This document shows positions 11,238 through 24,500 of a stretch of 64,000 bases of DNA, one piece after another (the stretch's first letter is position 1; each line of letters begins with the position of its first letter). The position numbers were made by a program, and so were the translations under genes. The stretch spans positions 1,426,001-1,490,000 of the forward strand of contig JBCAQO010000010.1 of assembly GCA_039111635.1 (NCBI GenBank), given 5' to 3'. Under the pieces are notes generated by a model. The model was not told where the DNA came from and made no database searches. It worked only from the letters and a program-made list of their open reading frames with translations. The stretch is from Heterobasidion occidentale. Taxonomy: Eukaryota; Basidiomycota; Agaricomycetes; Russulales; Bondarzewiaceae.

Positions 11238-13893
11238 ATGCTGCGAACAAATACTCGTGCGCTCGCTTCGACGAAGATCATACGACCCGCAAGAGGCTTC
11301 AGCTCATCGGTGCCCAGAAACAAGGAGAACTTGGTAATTCTGGGGTCTGGGTGGGGAGGGTATGAAGTCCTGAAGAATGTGGACAAGAAGCGATGGAGTG
11401 AGTGTTCCTTTTTCTATTCATTCAGTATCCGGTCTTGCGCGCGTTTGTGGCGGGGATTCTTGGCTATTTTGCTTCAAAATGTCCAGTAGAATTATACCCG
11501 TACATGAGTTGGGAACCCAAACTTCATGACGAGCTTGTCCTAGCTCTTATGGTATACCTCCTATGGAAGCCATATTTTTCTTCGACACGATGGTTTCGTT
11601 CGGTCCTAACTAATGATTTCCCCTGCCCCGCAGATGTCACTTTGATATCGCCAATTAACTACTTTAACTTCACTCCACTGCTGGCTAGTTGTGCGGTCGG
11701 CACTTTGGAATTTCGGTGTGCCATTGAACCGGTATATCTTTCCCATCCAAGAATTGCTCCCAGCAGCCTCTGACTTTCGTGGCATTCTTTGTGCCGGAAC
11801 AGGTCCGGAGATACTCCCCTGATGCGGTGATTGATCTCTGTGTTTGTCAGCGTTGCGAAGACCTAATATTATCCATTCAGAAGTACTATCAGGCGTGGTG
11901 TGACGCCGTCGATTTCAAGCAGAAAACTCTGCAATGCGTACGTACCGTACCGGAATCTCTCATCATAGCATGTCTCGAAAACTCTGTCTTCAACATATAG
12001 ATGCCTGCGACGCCGCCAATTCACCCTGAGACGCACACAGCCAAGCAAACAGACAACACGGTTACGAAACATCCGGGAAGTGGAGCGCCCTTCATGATCA
12101 AATACGACAAGCTAGTGATCGCTGTAGGAGCGTATTCTCAAAGTGAGCGATTCGCACGAATTGTCACACTCATCACTGGCGTTGGTCTCACGCTGGCTTC
12201 GACGCATCTCAGCGTTCAACGTCCCTGGGGTGAAGGAGCATGCGAACTTCTTAAAGGATGTCAAGGACGCACGCTCTATAAGGACGCGTGTCTTGGAATG
12301 TACATCATCACAACCATCTTCTCACGGAAGACGAGACTTGACGCTTGTCATTCAGGCTTCGAACAGGCCAACCAACCCATCGTAAACGACATTGAGCGAA
12401 GAAATTTGTTACATTTCTGCATTGTCGGTGCGTGTGCCTGTTCGTTTCTCTCTCTTCCTGAATTTATTTTGATACGTTGGCACATTCCTTTTATGAAAAC
12501 AAGGTGGAGGGCCGACTGGTGTCGAGTTTGCAGCCGAGTTGCACGATCTGTTACAAACCGATATGGCTCAGTACTATCCGACCTTGGCGCGGCTCGCCAA
12601 GATCACCTTGTACGATGTAGCGCCCAATATTTTGGGCAACTTCGATAAGGGGTTGGCGGAGTAGGTCATTTGACTGACATGTTTTGGGGGATATGCTGAA
12701 CGAGCGCCGAATTCTCTTCACAGGTATGCTGAAAAGAAGTTCAAAAGAAACGGTATTACGATCAAGACCAGCCACCATGTCGACAGGGTCGAACCGGTGA
12801 GCTATCTCATATTAATAGAGCAGCATGACTTTGCTCACGATTTGCGGTTTCACAGGGTAAGCTACACGTGCGGGAGGATGGCGAAGGTTCATATCACTTG
12901 CCCCTTTCAGCATATTAAACGGCTCACTGGCCCTTCGCACAGTTCCGTTCGGACTCCTCGTTTGGTCCACTGGACTAGCTCCGAATCCGCTCATCGACTC
13001 CATTTCTGGTCTGCAAAGAGACAAGAAAACCAGAACGTCAGTATTGTCGGCATTGATTTTACGTGACTGACGTCTGTATCGGAATTTGGTCTCAGTCTAC
13101 TTACCAACGATCAACTGAACGTTATCCGTGAGGATGGCTCCCCTGACACTGATGTCTGGGCGATCGGCGACGCCGCAAGGAGCGAGGGTCCTTTGTTGCC
13201 TGCTACCGCACAAGGTCGATCCCCTATGATCACGCTGGCCCATGTCGATATTGACATGGCTGGTTTCTTTTGGAAATCACTGAACAGTGGCCAATCAGAA
13301 AGCGAAATATTTGACCAAGAAGTTAAACAGAATTGTCAAGGACAAGGCTTCGCCTGAGCCGTTTGAATTCAAGAACCTTGGCTCGTTGGCATATCTCGGA
13401 GATTGGTGTGTCTCAACTTCCGACATTGCTCCATATTGCACACTAACCATTTATATTCCGAGCTAGGAAGGCAATATACGATCGCAGTCACGCAGATTCA
13501 GGTCCGAAGACAAAGGAATCGGGGCGTATTGCATGGCTCTTGTGGCGCTCTGCATACTTCACAATGACTGTCAGCGTGCGGAACAAGTAAGCATTGGATC
13601 TCTACTTCTGTTGTCTCCAAATCGTCCTGATAATCTTGTGATTACATAGGATATTAATCCCAACATACTGGTAAGCCACCTCGTACATGTGTCGGCAGAG
13701 CATGGCTCAGCATTGTTGATGGCCTCGTTGTCGTGGGCGATAATCCGCTCGCGTGCACAATGGTCACCGGTCGTCCCTGGCAGGTTCTTGAATTGTAAGC
13801 AACACTGCTTGGCCCTTCTCTTCTCTCTTCTCTTGAATCACCTATACATTCCGGTCTTTAGGGCTCTTTGGCCGCGATCTGAACCGGTTTTAA
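11238..13893 (+). CDS. type II (alternative, rotenone-insensitive) NADH:ubiquinone oxidoreductase
   Basis: Single-subunit flavoenzyme of the mitochondrial inner membrane that passes electrons from NADH to ubiquinone without proton pumping (NDE/NDI class). The N-terminus, [20 protein letters not shown], is Arg/Thr/Ser-rich and looks like a mitochondrial presequence. Next comes the FAD-binding [18 protein letters not shown], then [56 protein letters not shown], the NAD-binding [54 protein letters not shown] and a membrane-associating end with [15 protein letters not shown]. All family motifs are intact. No EF-hand insertion is seen, and whether it faces the matrix or the intermembrane space cannot be told. 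About twelve introns; the first, about 11400-11634, is unusually long at some 235 bases. Confidence 0.92.
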
Positions 13894-14589
13894 GGACGAA
13901 GGACCGCAGAGGTTCTTAGTCGACGATCTCCAGTGTCCGGGGATTCCGCATTGAGATCCCGAGGCGGTACCGAACCTCAACGTGATAATATCGTGGCTGT
14001 ATGCACCGGCCCCGTAGCTTCATTAAAGATTGCCTTTCGTTCACATATAGAGATATAGATTACCTCTAACATATTTCCAGCTAGATATGTGAATATTCCT
14101 TTCGAATACACATTTAGATTACTTTAGCACCACCGTCTTCGCTATTCCGTACCTATACATAACTGTAATCACAACGACACAGTCATCCTTGCCCAGTGAT
14201 CTCACATAGCCCTCACACGAACTCGCAATCGATTATGTGTCAAAACCACTAGGGCCTGTTGATCGTGAAGCGCGCATGAAGTATGATAGATATCATTGCA
14301 AAAAGTACTTTTGTGGTAGTATAATACACTAGCTAGTTCAACATAAACCTAGGTTACAAGGAGATAACGATGCATGACAAGTCCTTATAAGTTACCGTAC
14401 CCATCGAGCCTAGAGAAGTATTATGTCCGTATCCTACATGTGATGATGTCCATATCCTACATATGCCGTGATCGTCATGGAGTAGCACCTGCCTCATCAA
14501 GAGAAAGTGCATGAAAAGCCTCATAAGGAGAGAGAGATAGAGATCACAGAGAGCTGAACCAAAGATGATGCCGATTGCAGCACTTGCGT
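13894..14589. other. convergent intergenic region
   Basis: 3' flanks of NDH-2 (+) and the WH1-CRIB gene (-). A/T-rich with near-repeated TAGAGATATAGATTACCT and TTTAGATTACTTTAG elements around 14048-14120. Nothing coding is supported. Confidence 0.4.
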
Positions 14590-15665
14590 TCAGAAGCGCG
14601 AGTATTCTGGCACGGGCTTCCGGTGGACTGTTCGCTGCCTCTTCGCGCGAACTATAGATAACGATGAGACACATGAACTGCGCGTCAGCAATGGTTTCGA
14701 GTGTGCAGACATCAAGAAGAACGTACCAGGCTCCGGACTGTAATGACCATACCCATCGTCGCTCCCAGACGATGAGACAGAAGAACTTGCGGACGATGCT
14801 GATGCTGACCCTCTCACCGCCTCCGCGCCTGCTAGGAACCCCTTGACAAACTCCAAATTCTCTTCCACCATCTCAACGTCAACGCCGTAACCCTCCAACT
14901 TCTGCAAGAGCATGGTCCACTCGGGCGCTACATTCCAACTGGACTCAAGGGAACCCTTCTCATCGACGCTCAAGTGCGCCACATGGTGGAAAGAGTCAGG
15001 AACAGGAGACGAAATCATGGAGCTATTGATAGGACGGCGTGGTGATTTCGCTGACTGCGGTTTCTGTTTTCGAAGGGAGAAAGCAGTCTTCGGGACAGCT
15101 ATTCAGATGTGATGATATGAGAGGATATTTAACAAGAATTTTAGCAAAAAATAGCTTACGGATATCGACAACCCGACGTGTGACTTCTTTCAAAAAGACG
15201 GAAGCTTCGTCGTCTTCGTCAAAGCGGAAGCCAAATTTCCGACTCTGATAAGGCGTATGGATGATGTCAGTACGCGTACATGGTTCCTCAGAGAGTCAGA
15301 GGTCCCACCTTTCCGCAGAAGACATGGAAGAATGGCTTCTCCGCCTCGTACTCGATGATCTCATGTACCTGGTGAACCCACACTACCCGACCCTTCAGAA
15401 GGTCAACAAGACGGAACCAATAGGTGGTTTTGTTAAAGTTTGGGGCATGCCTGCCGACGTGAATTTGATTGTCACAGCCGAGGACGATGATGCCCCTCAA
15501 GCCAGAGTAAGACCAATCGGAGTCTGGAGCGCCGAAGGAAGCATGATACACGCGAGCCGAGGCAGCAGCAATAATTTTGTTCTCTGCAGGAGGGAGAATA
15601 GAGAAGAGACGACAGGAGTCTTCGTACGTGAGTGCCATTGGTGGAGTGGAAAATGTCATCAGCAA
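14590..15665 (-). CDS. WASP-like protein with WH1 and CRIB domains but no VCA region
   Basis: WH1 domains bind proline-rich WIP/verprolin peptides and CRIB motifs bind GTP-loaded Cdc42/Rac, so a role in actin regulation is likely. Four exons (15665-15309, 15244-15160, 15098-14727, 14651-14590) give 291 residues. WH1, about residues 10-150: YEDSCRLFSILPPAENKII, ARVYHASFGAPDSDWSYSGL, TTYWFRLVDLLKGRVVWVHQ, EYEAEKPFFHVFCGK and SRKFGFRFDEDDEASVFLKE. CRIB at about 185-203: ISSPVPDSFHHVAHLSVD, followed by EWTMLLQKLEGYGV. Then a Ser-rich stretch and a short basic tail (KRQRTVHRKP). The Pro-rich, WH2 and acidic regions that activate Arp2/3 in full WASP are absent. The third intron is optional: reading through it also stays in frame to the same stop. 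A second ATG at 15635 would fit WH1 equally well. Confidence 0.78.
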
Positions 15666-17845
15666 GTTTGAGTTGATTAGAAAGGATTATGTCGATGACC
15701 GCAAGCAGTCACCAAAATCGTCGGCTGAGAGGAAACAGGGAATGAGCTGATGATCCATAGAGCGAAGGTCCTGTCTTATATTCAATGTTGATCTAGACCG
15801 ATGTAGCGACGGCGGTAGCAAAGAAAGGGTGTTGCATCGTGGACAACGCGTGTAAGATACGCAGAGAGGGGTGACGGATCGTCTCGATCATCCTCGGACA
15901 CAGCGCTTCCCGTAGGCGATGTGAAGTAATTATAAGGAGATAGATCTCGGGAGTGAAACATATCATGAGTCTAGACCAACGTGGTCGCAGGTCCTGGGTA
16001 AGGAACTATGGGAATAGGGAGCCCGTGTATGTGCATCATGGGAGAATGAATGTATCTTGAAAAGGGTGCCTCCCTGCGAAGTAAGGATACGTCAACAGCG
16101 GAACGCCTGCGAAGGAAAAAGCGTGCCAACATTTCGAAACCGCGAGGCAAAAGGATGATTTGACGGCCTAGGCGGGTCTGCTGCGCCAACCGATGGTACC
16201 TCAGAAGCCGCCGGTGATTGGTGCAATGCCAGAACCTTGTTGCCCCCTGCGCAAAACCATGTACATTCCGAGACATACCGTCATTCCGCTTCAGCGTCAG
16301 CAGCTATCATGTCTTGTTAGTTACAGCGCTGTCTTCTCAATCATTCTGCGCGCGTCATAGCTGCTGTTTAGCTATCCTCTGCGCAACGAGGCGATAACAA
16401 GTTTAGAATGATTGAGGAGGCTCAGAACCCATGCTAGTAGGAACCCGCGGACAAGGGGCTTCTGGGAGGGCCTCGCCAGACATGACAGTGATGTCACTCC
16501 AGGAAGTACGCGGTGCCCGAGAGTCCATGCAAAGAGTTCCATGTTTCAAGCAAACGAATCCTACAGGTGTCGAAGATGCAAGAACGCGTGAAGAATTCAT
16601 GTCCGACATGAAGATCACGTACAGCTGTTCCCAATTGTAGGGATGGTAATGAGCAGTGCATTCTTGAGCGGTGCATGTACTGCGCTCGAAGCCCTCCTGC
16701 GTGCGCGATGCATCAAGTAAAAATAGGAGGAGAAGCCCAGTTGTAGGACCTGTGCAGAGGGGCCATGCAAACCGAGGCGACATGACCGAGACGCCACATG
16801 TCCTGAGTCGCAGACTCAGCATGTCATAGTTAGCGAGATTCGGCTTCTTGATCCATTTCATTTCCAATGTATGCGCCGAGATACAGAAAGTTGTGCATGC
16901 TGTTACCAGATATGGGCTCTGACCGTCCCGCGCTGGTCTCGTACTGAAAATGAAGATCCGCTGTGCATGTGGTCGCGATGAAAGCTCTAGATGCGAACGT
17001 TATCGTAGTCTAATCAGGAGAGGGCGACATCTTGTTCTCCGAACTCACTGAACTTTGAATCATGATACGCAAGGCCAGCCCGAGGTTTGCCTGTATCCTC
17101 ATTTTAGCAGCCCGTTGTTACCAAGGGCTCCTGAGTGATGATCGGCACGAACATGGGGTGAAATAGTACGAAATGAACGGCAAGCTGCTAGGAAAGAGTT
17201 GGGAATTAGGCGTTCAAGGACAGCAAGCAAGCAACTCGTCAACGCGTCCAGATCACTGGGTTTCCAACAGTATGAAGGCATCTTGACAGGCATCGTGTCC
17301 AGGGTAGAGGGCCGTTGTCATTTACGCAACTGCTGAGGCCCATCAACCTGAACAACGCCAGCGGATCGAAATTGTCTGCATGCATCTGCAAGCACTGAAA
17401 AGACGACTCCCCTCGATCTGATTTGTATTCCAGGCGCAGCCTAGTGCACCGAGTGAGCCATGGACGTAAAATCAAGCGTGCACGACTCGGGTAGAAGTCC
17501 AAAACGGTGGAACAATGAGGAACATGGAAGAGAAGACGGCCATCATATGTCGGCCATTAAGTAGCCTGCCTGAGCTCTTGAAGATGCCGAGTTATGTATA
17601 AATAACGCTCTGGAGTCGAAGCGAACGGGCGAAGGACTGGAGCAGACTCGCCGACGGTTGTTTCGCGAGAAGAATATTGAAGGCGAACTTTTAGTTGATT
17701 AGACGGAAGATAATGTCAATGATAGCGCTCATCACGATCGCTGAAGCCGTGAGAATTTTCATGTAAGAGAGCTTGAAATGCTCTCAATGTAAAGCTTCAA
17801 GATCACACGCCTTGCACGACATCGGACAGTCCTCCTTACTTGTGC
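15666..17845. other. 2.2 kb without a recognisable gene
   Basis: Minus-strand open blocks at 15971-16276, 16403-16867, 17099-17293 and 17239-17502 overlap in conflicting frames and contain no motif I know. A TATA-like GTATAAATAA sits near 17597-17606. A spliced lineage-specific gene on the minus strand cannot be excluded. Confidence 0.35.
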
Positions 17846-19131
17846 ATGTCTCCAAAGCATGTTGTTATTATTGGTGGAGGGATCATAGGCAGTACCACCG
17901 CCTTCTATCTGGCTAATCACGCCGCTAGCTCATCTGTGACGATCACGCTTTTGGAGGCATCGAAAGAAGGTGTTGCTCAAGGCGCGTCGGGAAAAGCTGG
18001 TGGTTTGGTTGCCAAATGGGCCTATCCAAAGGAGCTTTCCCAGGTGAGCTTTCAAGAGCATGTTAGACTAGCGAGGGAACTAGGTGGAGAAACGAGATGG
18101 GGGTGGCGATGGACGGGTGTCGGCGAGTTGGAAGGACGCGGGAAAGAGGCGAGTGATGAGCGAGTGAAAGGATTCTCAGGCGAAACAAACACTCTAGGCA
18201 AAAAGCTTGGAATACTTGCAGCAGGAGGATCAAATGAGTCACGGCGAGCAAAGGGTCTGCCGACTGATCTCGCGTGGGTCGACGAGGAGCTCACAGATTC
18301 ATATACGCCGCTTGCACCTCCTGGTGATACTGCCCAGGTGCACCCGTATCTCTTCACCACCAGCATGCTCAGCTTAGCTTCGGAGAAGGGCGTGCGTTTT
18401 ATTAAAGGTAGAGTCACCTCCCTCGAGAGTGACTTGGGCCAAATTACAGGTGTACGCTACTGCTCAAGCGAGGGGGCATTCTCGGAGGAATTAAGCCTCG
18501 CAGCCGACACCGTAATCCTCGCGGCTGGGGCTTGGTCTCCTACTCTGCTCTCTTCCCTTCCCATTACAGGCACACGTGCGCATAGTATCGTAATTCGTCC
18601 CTCCATGCAGGCAGACGTGATCACCCCATATGTCCTGTTCACGTCCATCGCGCTGCCCGCGGGTGGCCGTAATATTACACCCGAGATCTACCCTCGTCCT
18701 GACTCTACGATCTACGTCTGCGGGCCTGGTGACACGCGCGAGGCCCTCCCACTGACTGTCGACGAGGTGAAAACGGACCCTTTGGCGTGTGAAGAAATCT
18801 GGGAGTGGGTTGCGGAGACAGGTATCATCCGAAGCAATGTACTCGGAGAGATTCAGAAGTATCAAGCTTGCTATCTACCCATTGTTGAGAACGAAGGAGG
18901 GCCGATTATCGGCAATGTGCCAAACATGAAGGGTTTAGTGGTTGCGACCGGCCATACGTGTTGGGTATGTGATCGGCGGCCTGCCTTATGCAATGGGAGT
19001 GATGACGTTGTTTCTCCTTCTAGGGAATCTGCAACGCACCGGGTACCGCGAAAGCATTGAGTGAACTTGTGCTGGAAGGCAAAATCAAATGCGCAAACCT
19101 ACGCAGTCTGGACCCAAGCCTATATCTTTAA
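17846..19131 (+). CDS. FAD-dependent oxidoreductase of the DAO family (Tda3-like)
   Basis: Two exons (17846-18964, 19024-19131) give 408 residues. The N-terminus carries the Rossmann dinucleotide-binding motif, KHVVIIGGGIIGSTTAFYLA, then ITLLEAS (ribose-binding acid) and GASGKAGGLVAKWAYP, typical of the glycine/D-amino-acid oxidase fold. Later blocks are VHPYLFTTSMLSLA, DTVILAAGAWSPTLL, YPRPDSTIYVCGPGD, CYLPIVENEGGPIIGN, GLVVATGHTCWGICNAPGT and AKALSELVLEGK. The layout matches the uncharacterised oxidoreductase family that includes yeast Tda3; the substrate is unknown. No signal peptide or membrane segment is seen, so it is probably cytosolic. The start is the ATG at 17846, immediately before the FAD motif. 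Confidence 0.85.
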
Positions 19132-20433
19132 TCGAACCCGCTTTGGACACCATCGTGAGTAGAACACAAGCGGAAAGAGCATATTCGAAAATGTATGTAT
19201 CATATTAGAATATTAAAAAGTATACAGCTCCCGGCCTTCCAACCAAGCAACTCCTTGTATGTCCTTGCCTATGTCGCACTGAGCATCGACGATGAGAAGG
19301 GCATCCCGCGAGACTGATAAGACTCGATCCAACGGTGTATATTGGCAAGGTTGTATTGGCCAAATGATAGCGATATGAAATACATCGCGAGGGCAGTACG
19401 GAAGTACATTTCAGAATACCCAAACCTCCAACAAATGAAGTAGAGAATGTCAAGCCGGTTAATTCTTCGACTAGGCTACCAGAGAATATACAATCAAGAC
19501 CGCGTTCATAGTAATCGCAACCTGCATGGAGTTTGGGCTAACTGAGACTACCTGCGAGTGATAGCCTTAACGAATCTCGAAACGCTGCAGGTGTAGGTGC
19601 ATCACAAGGCAAAATGGCGATTGCCCTATGCCTGTCCGGCTCCGGCCATCAACGTGATCCAAGATGTTTTTAAGTGCTTTCTCGAAGATCAGAAACTGGG
19701 TGAGACCAGAAGTCACGTCCTCCACATGGCACCTATATGAATCTAAATCTGCCAAAGAGCTGAAGTTCAATATTTGACACGAAATCAAAATGTACGCACC
19801 TTCAGCACAGCAGGATTTCAAGGCTTCGTTTTGGGGTGACCATAATGAAGTTGGCTAAGTTTTGGAATATATCTTTATGGTGTGATTGAATGAACTCTGT
19901 GAGATTCTCTGAAGTATGCCTTAGCGGAATGAGTGTGAAGAGGTTAACGAAGACGGATCACCTTCCGTATAGCTGTGTTCCCTGTCCAGAAGTCCATAAT
20001 AGCACTTCCAGATTCATCCGTTAGCAAACCCCGTATACGAGGAACAAGTGAATGTGACATATCATCCTGTAGCTTGTCCGACTGCGCCGTTGCAGCACTG
20101 ATTTTGCTAGTCACCAGATGTTATTAACCGTAATCAACAGGAATGTGGTACAAGCTGGTACAAGATGTAACTGTGCAAAGTTTCAAGCTGGTTCAAGTTT
20201 GGCGGTCTTGAGAACGATGAGTCGAAGTAAGTCGAGTGCCTAACCGGAGTTAACCGGTACTAAACCGGGGGAGCGCGACGCGCCTGATTCTGCCTAATTA
20301 CACTTGTTTATATCCACACGTGAGATGCCGACAGACGGCAGCAGCAAAGAACCGATTCCTCCTGCGTATTCCTGCGTTCGTTCGACGGCGCCGGTCTCTG
20401 GAATGAGACTACGTTCGATATCAGGATCTCTAA
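19132..20433. other. convergent intergenic region with an unassigned minus-strand frame and short direct repeats
   Basis: Lies between the 3' ends of the oxidoreductase (+) and the GNAT gene (-). A minus-strand frame at 19567-19821 (FLIFEKALKNILDHVDG near its middle) has some coding look but no recognised family and no clear start. Direct repeats at 20147-20270 are listed separately. Confidence 0.35.
20147..20270. repeat. short direct repeats (GGTACAAG and phased AACCGG)
   Basis: GGTACAAGCTGGTACAAG spans about 20147-20164, with a variant CAAGCTGGTTCAAG near 20183-20196. Further on, TAACCGG begins at 20241 and at 20251 and TAAACCGG at 20261, a spacing of exactly ten bases, one helical turn. 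Such phasing is typical of tandem protein-binding sites. Confidence 0.5.
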
Positions 20434-21024
20434 TCACTGAGCCCGAGCCCAAAACTCTTCTTCCAGGATTCCCATCGCTATGATATCCTCCCATTCGCCA
20501 TTAAACCACAATCCTTTCCGACGTCTTCCTTCCTCGATGAAACCGCTGGGAGACCATCCAATATCACCGCATGAACCAAGGGAGGATCACACAATAACTC
20601 ACACTTTCTTGTAGACAGCGCATGCACGCTCGTTGAACCCAAACACCTCCAGCGACAGACGGTGCAACCCAAGCCCCCTAAACGCGTAATCCACGAGCCA
20701 AGTCATCAACTCCGTCCCATAGCCCTTCCCCCAGGACGCCTCTCTGAGAGTAATCCCAAGATTGGCATCGCGATTTTTGACGCCGTTAATGCTCCACAGC
20801 GCTATCGTCCCCACAAATTCGAGGCTGCCCTTCTTCTCGACCACACCGAACAATAAATTCTTGTCTCCCCAACCCTTGATCTCGTCCTTAAAGCTCTCGG
20901 GAAGCGGCACGATATTACCACCTCTCGCCCCGGTTTGTACCGGATACTCGTTAAACATCCGAAAAATGTTGTCGATATCGCCGTTGAGGGATGAGCGGAT
21001 CCTGAGACGAGCCGTATCGAACAT
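20434..21024 (-). CDS. GNAT-family N-acetyltransferase (RimJ/RimL-like)
   Basis: Transfers acetyl from acetyl-CoA to an amine; the substrate is unknown. Two exons on the minus strand, with a donor GTGAGT after VYKKV near 20600. The N-terminus, MFDTARLRIRSSLNGDID, is the usual first strand of the RimJ/RimL group. The middle reads LEFVGTIALWSINGVKNRDANLGI, and the acetyl-CoA loop is REASWGKGYGTELMTWLVDY (the Q/RxxGxG/A motif as WGKGYG). It continues GLHRLSLEVFGFNERACAVYKK, then GFIEEGRRRKGLWFNGEWED, and ends EEEFWARAQ. These are complete A and B motifs, about 178 residues, the usual size. Confidence 0.88.
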
Positions 21025-21531
21025 GGTTGAGAGAAATGTTCGGGACCGATCTTAACGCTCATGTCTAGTTTTTTATATGTATGTTTCTTGACGAGTCATA
21101 TTGGCCATTGATGCAGCAGAGGGCCAATATGCCACATGTAAGATCAACGGGATGTTGAAGCCGGGTCACTGCCTCTGAAATAACCTTCCTGTCCTCGGTC
21201 TTGGGAAGGTCAATAAATTATCACAAGGGCCAAGGTGAGTCACCCATTCTGCCAGGAGATCCATCACATTTGACACCGTATCCCAAATCCTATACCTACC
21301 CATGAGCCAGTCTACGAAAAATATTATGAGCCTATGCAAATTAATGAATGTATCAGTCCGCGAGGAAAAAGAAAACGTGTCAACGGTCGAAATGAAGTTC
21401 TGATATAGATGCGCAGAGCAAAAAAGGTAAAAGCAAAGTAGAGGCGTGAAAAACCATCATGAGGATACATATCACAACTATGGTGCGATCTAGCTATAAT
21501 GACTGTTTCGTGGCGGTCATCTCATGTCGGA
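21025..21531. other. intergenic region between the GNAT and ABC genes
   Basis: About 500 bases holding the GNAT promoter side and the ABC transporter 3' flank. No coding or repeat signal seen. Confidence 0.4.
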
Positions 21532-24500
21532 TCACTGCTTGCTCAACGCTTGAAGCTGAACATATTCGTAGTATCCACCGCGCAGCGCAAGCAGCTCATC
21601 GTGTGTGCCTGCTTCGCTCACGCATCCTTCTTTGATGAAATATCTGTTGTGGAAGAAAAAGGGTGATTAGTTTGATCGAGGAGACACTCGGGGACATGAC
21701 ATACATGCAGTCCGCGTTTTGTATCGTCGATAACCGATGTGCAATGGCAATCGTTGTCCGGCCCTTCGCTGCGGAATCAAGGGCAGCTTGGACGATTTTC
21801 TCAGAGTTCGAATCCAGGGCCGATGTCGCCTAGGATATCAGTGTCAGTCCCTCAGTTTGGTCTTGACTCAGCATGATGAACGAACCTCGTCCAACAGGAG
21901 AACTTTAGGATTACGAAGGAGCGCACGAGCAATGGCAATGCGTTCTGCAGAGGAGAGTATTTGAGCGGGTCTAGATGTCGAAGAGGACAAAACTTACGCT
22001 TCTGTCCTCCAGACAACTGCGAACCCTTGCCACCAACATCGGTCTCAAAGCCACTGTCATTCATTGATCAGCATAAGCATAGCCGGCCATGAGAAAGGAC
22101 ATACTCTGGCAAACTCTCGATGAACTCCAAAATGTTCGCATTACGGCATGCATCTTCCAGTTCCTTCTGGGTAACTTCCCCGGTTGGCTTGGTCGCCCCG
22201 AGCAAGATATTGAATTTGACTGTGCCAGCATAAAGAGTCTACAGATAACGGTTAGCACCAACACAAAAATCAATCGATGGTTGAGTGTGACTCACAGGCT
22301 CTTGGGAGACCAAGGCGATGTTCTTGCGGTATTCTTGAACATTCATCTCGGAGATGTTCTGACCATCGAGAAGTACGTTGCCAGCCAGAGGGTCATAGAA
22401 GCGTTCCAAGAGTTGAATGCTGCAATACTGTCAGTTCGCGAGACGGATACACGAAATTCAGACTCCACTTACACCGTACTTTTACCGCAGCCACTAGCGC
22501 CGACAAGCGCGACGTACGTGCCAGGCTTGACAGTGATGTTCAAGCCACGAAGCACGCGCACCCCCGGCCTTGTCGGGTAACGGAAGTGGACATTCTCGAG
22601 CTCGATATAGCCTTGAACGTTCTGGGGTATTGTCCCCTCGGTCGACTCGGCGTCAACTTCAGGCGTGGAGTCCAACAAATGGATGATGTCGGATGCAGCT
22701 CCCCTTGCCGACGAGATATCGGGCACGAACGAGAATACATTGCCCGCTTGAATGGCGCCGAAGACAGTGCTCTACAAATGGGAAAGCGTCAGATGAACTC
22801 CTATAATTCGAGAAATTGAGTGTACTTGCCATGAGACCAATGAAGAAGTCGACGGTAGTAAACTCTTGGAACGAGACGAGGCGCGAGCCGTACCAGAACA
22901 CAAGGGCAATGACGAAGAACGAAAACGACTGCGACAGTGAGTACAGGCCGTTCGACCAAACCGCCGTCCTGTTCGATTTCTGCATCGGCTCTTCCAGAGA
23001 CTCGCTGTACAGGCGCAAGCAGTCTTCTTCTCGGGTCAACGACGCAACTGTACGAATGGAAGCTGCGGCTTCGCAAGCTAATTGGGCCGAATCCTCGTGT
23101 GCTTTCTTGTTCGATTGGTCCTTCAAAACCACAACACGCTGTATTGAACAGTGATTAGTCCGTGCTTGCCGATCGAAGACAGATGAGAAATATTTACCAG
23201 GCGAATATAACCGGTCGATACTACGAGAGGAACACAGGCTAGACGGGAAAACAGTCAGGCAATGACGTTGGATACTGAAGAAGTCAACGTACCAAGACCA
23301 ACAAGGCCAACCTTCCAGATGAAGATAAGACCTAGAATGATGCCGATGACCAGACACGATAAGCTCTGCACAATTCTGATGCCATAGCACAGTCAGCATT
23401 GATTTTCTCTCGATACTATCGTGGGGTACGTACGCTCCCAAAGTGATGCCAGCCAACCCATTGATCTTCTGTGGTGCGTCACTGAGGTTAGAAACCAATG
23501 AACCAGTCTGATCTCGATCATGAGTAAACAGTCCAACGTCAAGAAGGTGATGGAACATACACTGTTCTCTTCTTTATCAAAGTACTCGACTGCGAGAACA
23601 CAATCCTAATCAGCCTGCATATGCGATATGCACGAAGATCAAAGACTCACTGTCCTGCCTGAGAACTGCACGGAAACTAAGCGAGCGCAGCTTTTGAGTG
23701 AGCGAAGCGGCGGAAGCAGCAAAGAAGTAGTTCTGAAAGCCGATCGTAAACATAGAAATGATGGCGATGATGAATAGCCTGATACAACCACTATTCAGCA
23801 TCATAGAATGAGATGTGGTAAGTTACTCACCAAAGAGCATTGCGATCACCAGCGTGCCGGCGTTCGTGGGCATCTTGGAGCGAAAAGCCGTTGATTGTCT
23901 TGGCTGGAATTGATGGTGGTTCTCAGAACCGCAGAAAAATATGAACAAGAGCTGCAGACACTCACACCAGACAATGCCGAACGCAGGGAAAACAGCGCCA
24001 GTCACTGAACATAACATATCGGTAAACCCAAACCGCCACTAACGCGAGGAGGAAAAGGAAACCACGTACTAGCAGCAAAGATACAACCATACACGTATTT
24101 CATCCACTCGTCCTTGTTGATTCTGGCCATACGCATGAACAAGTGTGAGACCGGGTAAGACTTCTCTCCCATGGCGGCCTTCTGCTGCTGCCGCTCATGC
24201 AGAATCGCACTGGCAAGGGATTGTTGCGTATTCCGGCGGCCTAGTGGGATCTCTTCTTCCGCGGCCTTCTCGATATCTTCCTCCTCGTCACCTTCGGTAA
24301 TGTCGTCTTCAATTTCCTTGGGCTCCAAGTCCCGCGTGTCCCGCAACTTCTGCGCAGCAACTAGGCGCGCGTAGGCTCCATTTTCGTCTTTGAGCAGTTC
24401 GTTGTGCTTGCCCTTCTCGAGAATGAGTCCGTCGCCCATGACATAGATACAGTCAGCGTCCTTGATGGTGGACAGACGATGTGCGATGGTAATGGTAGTG

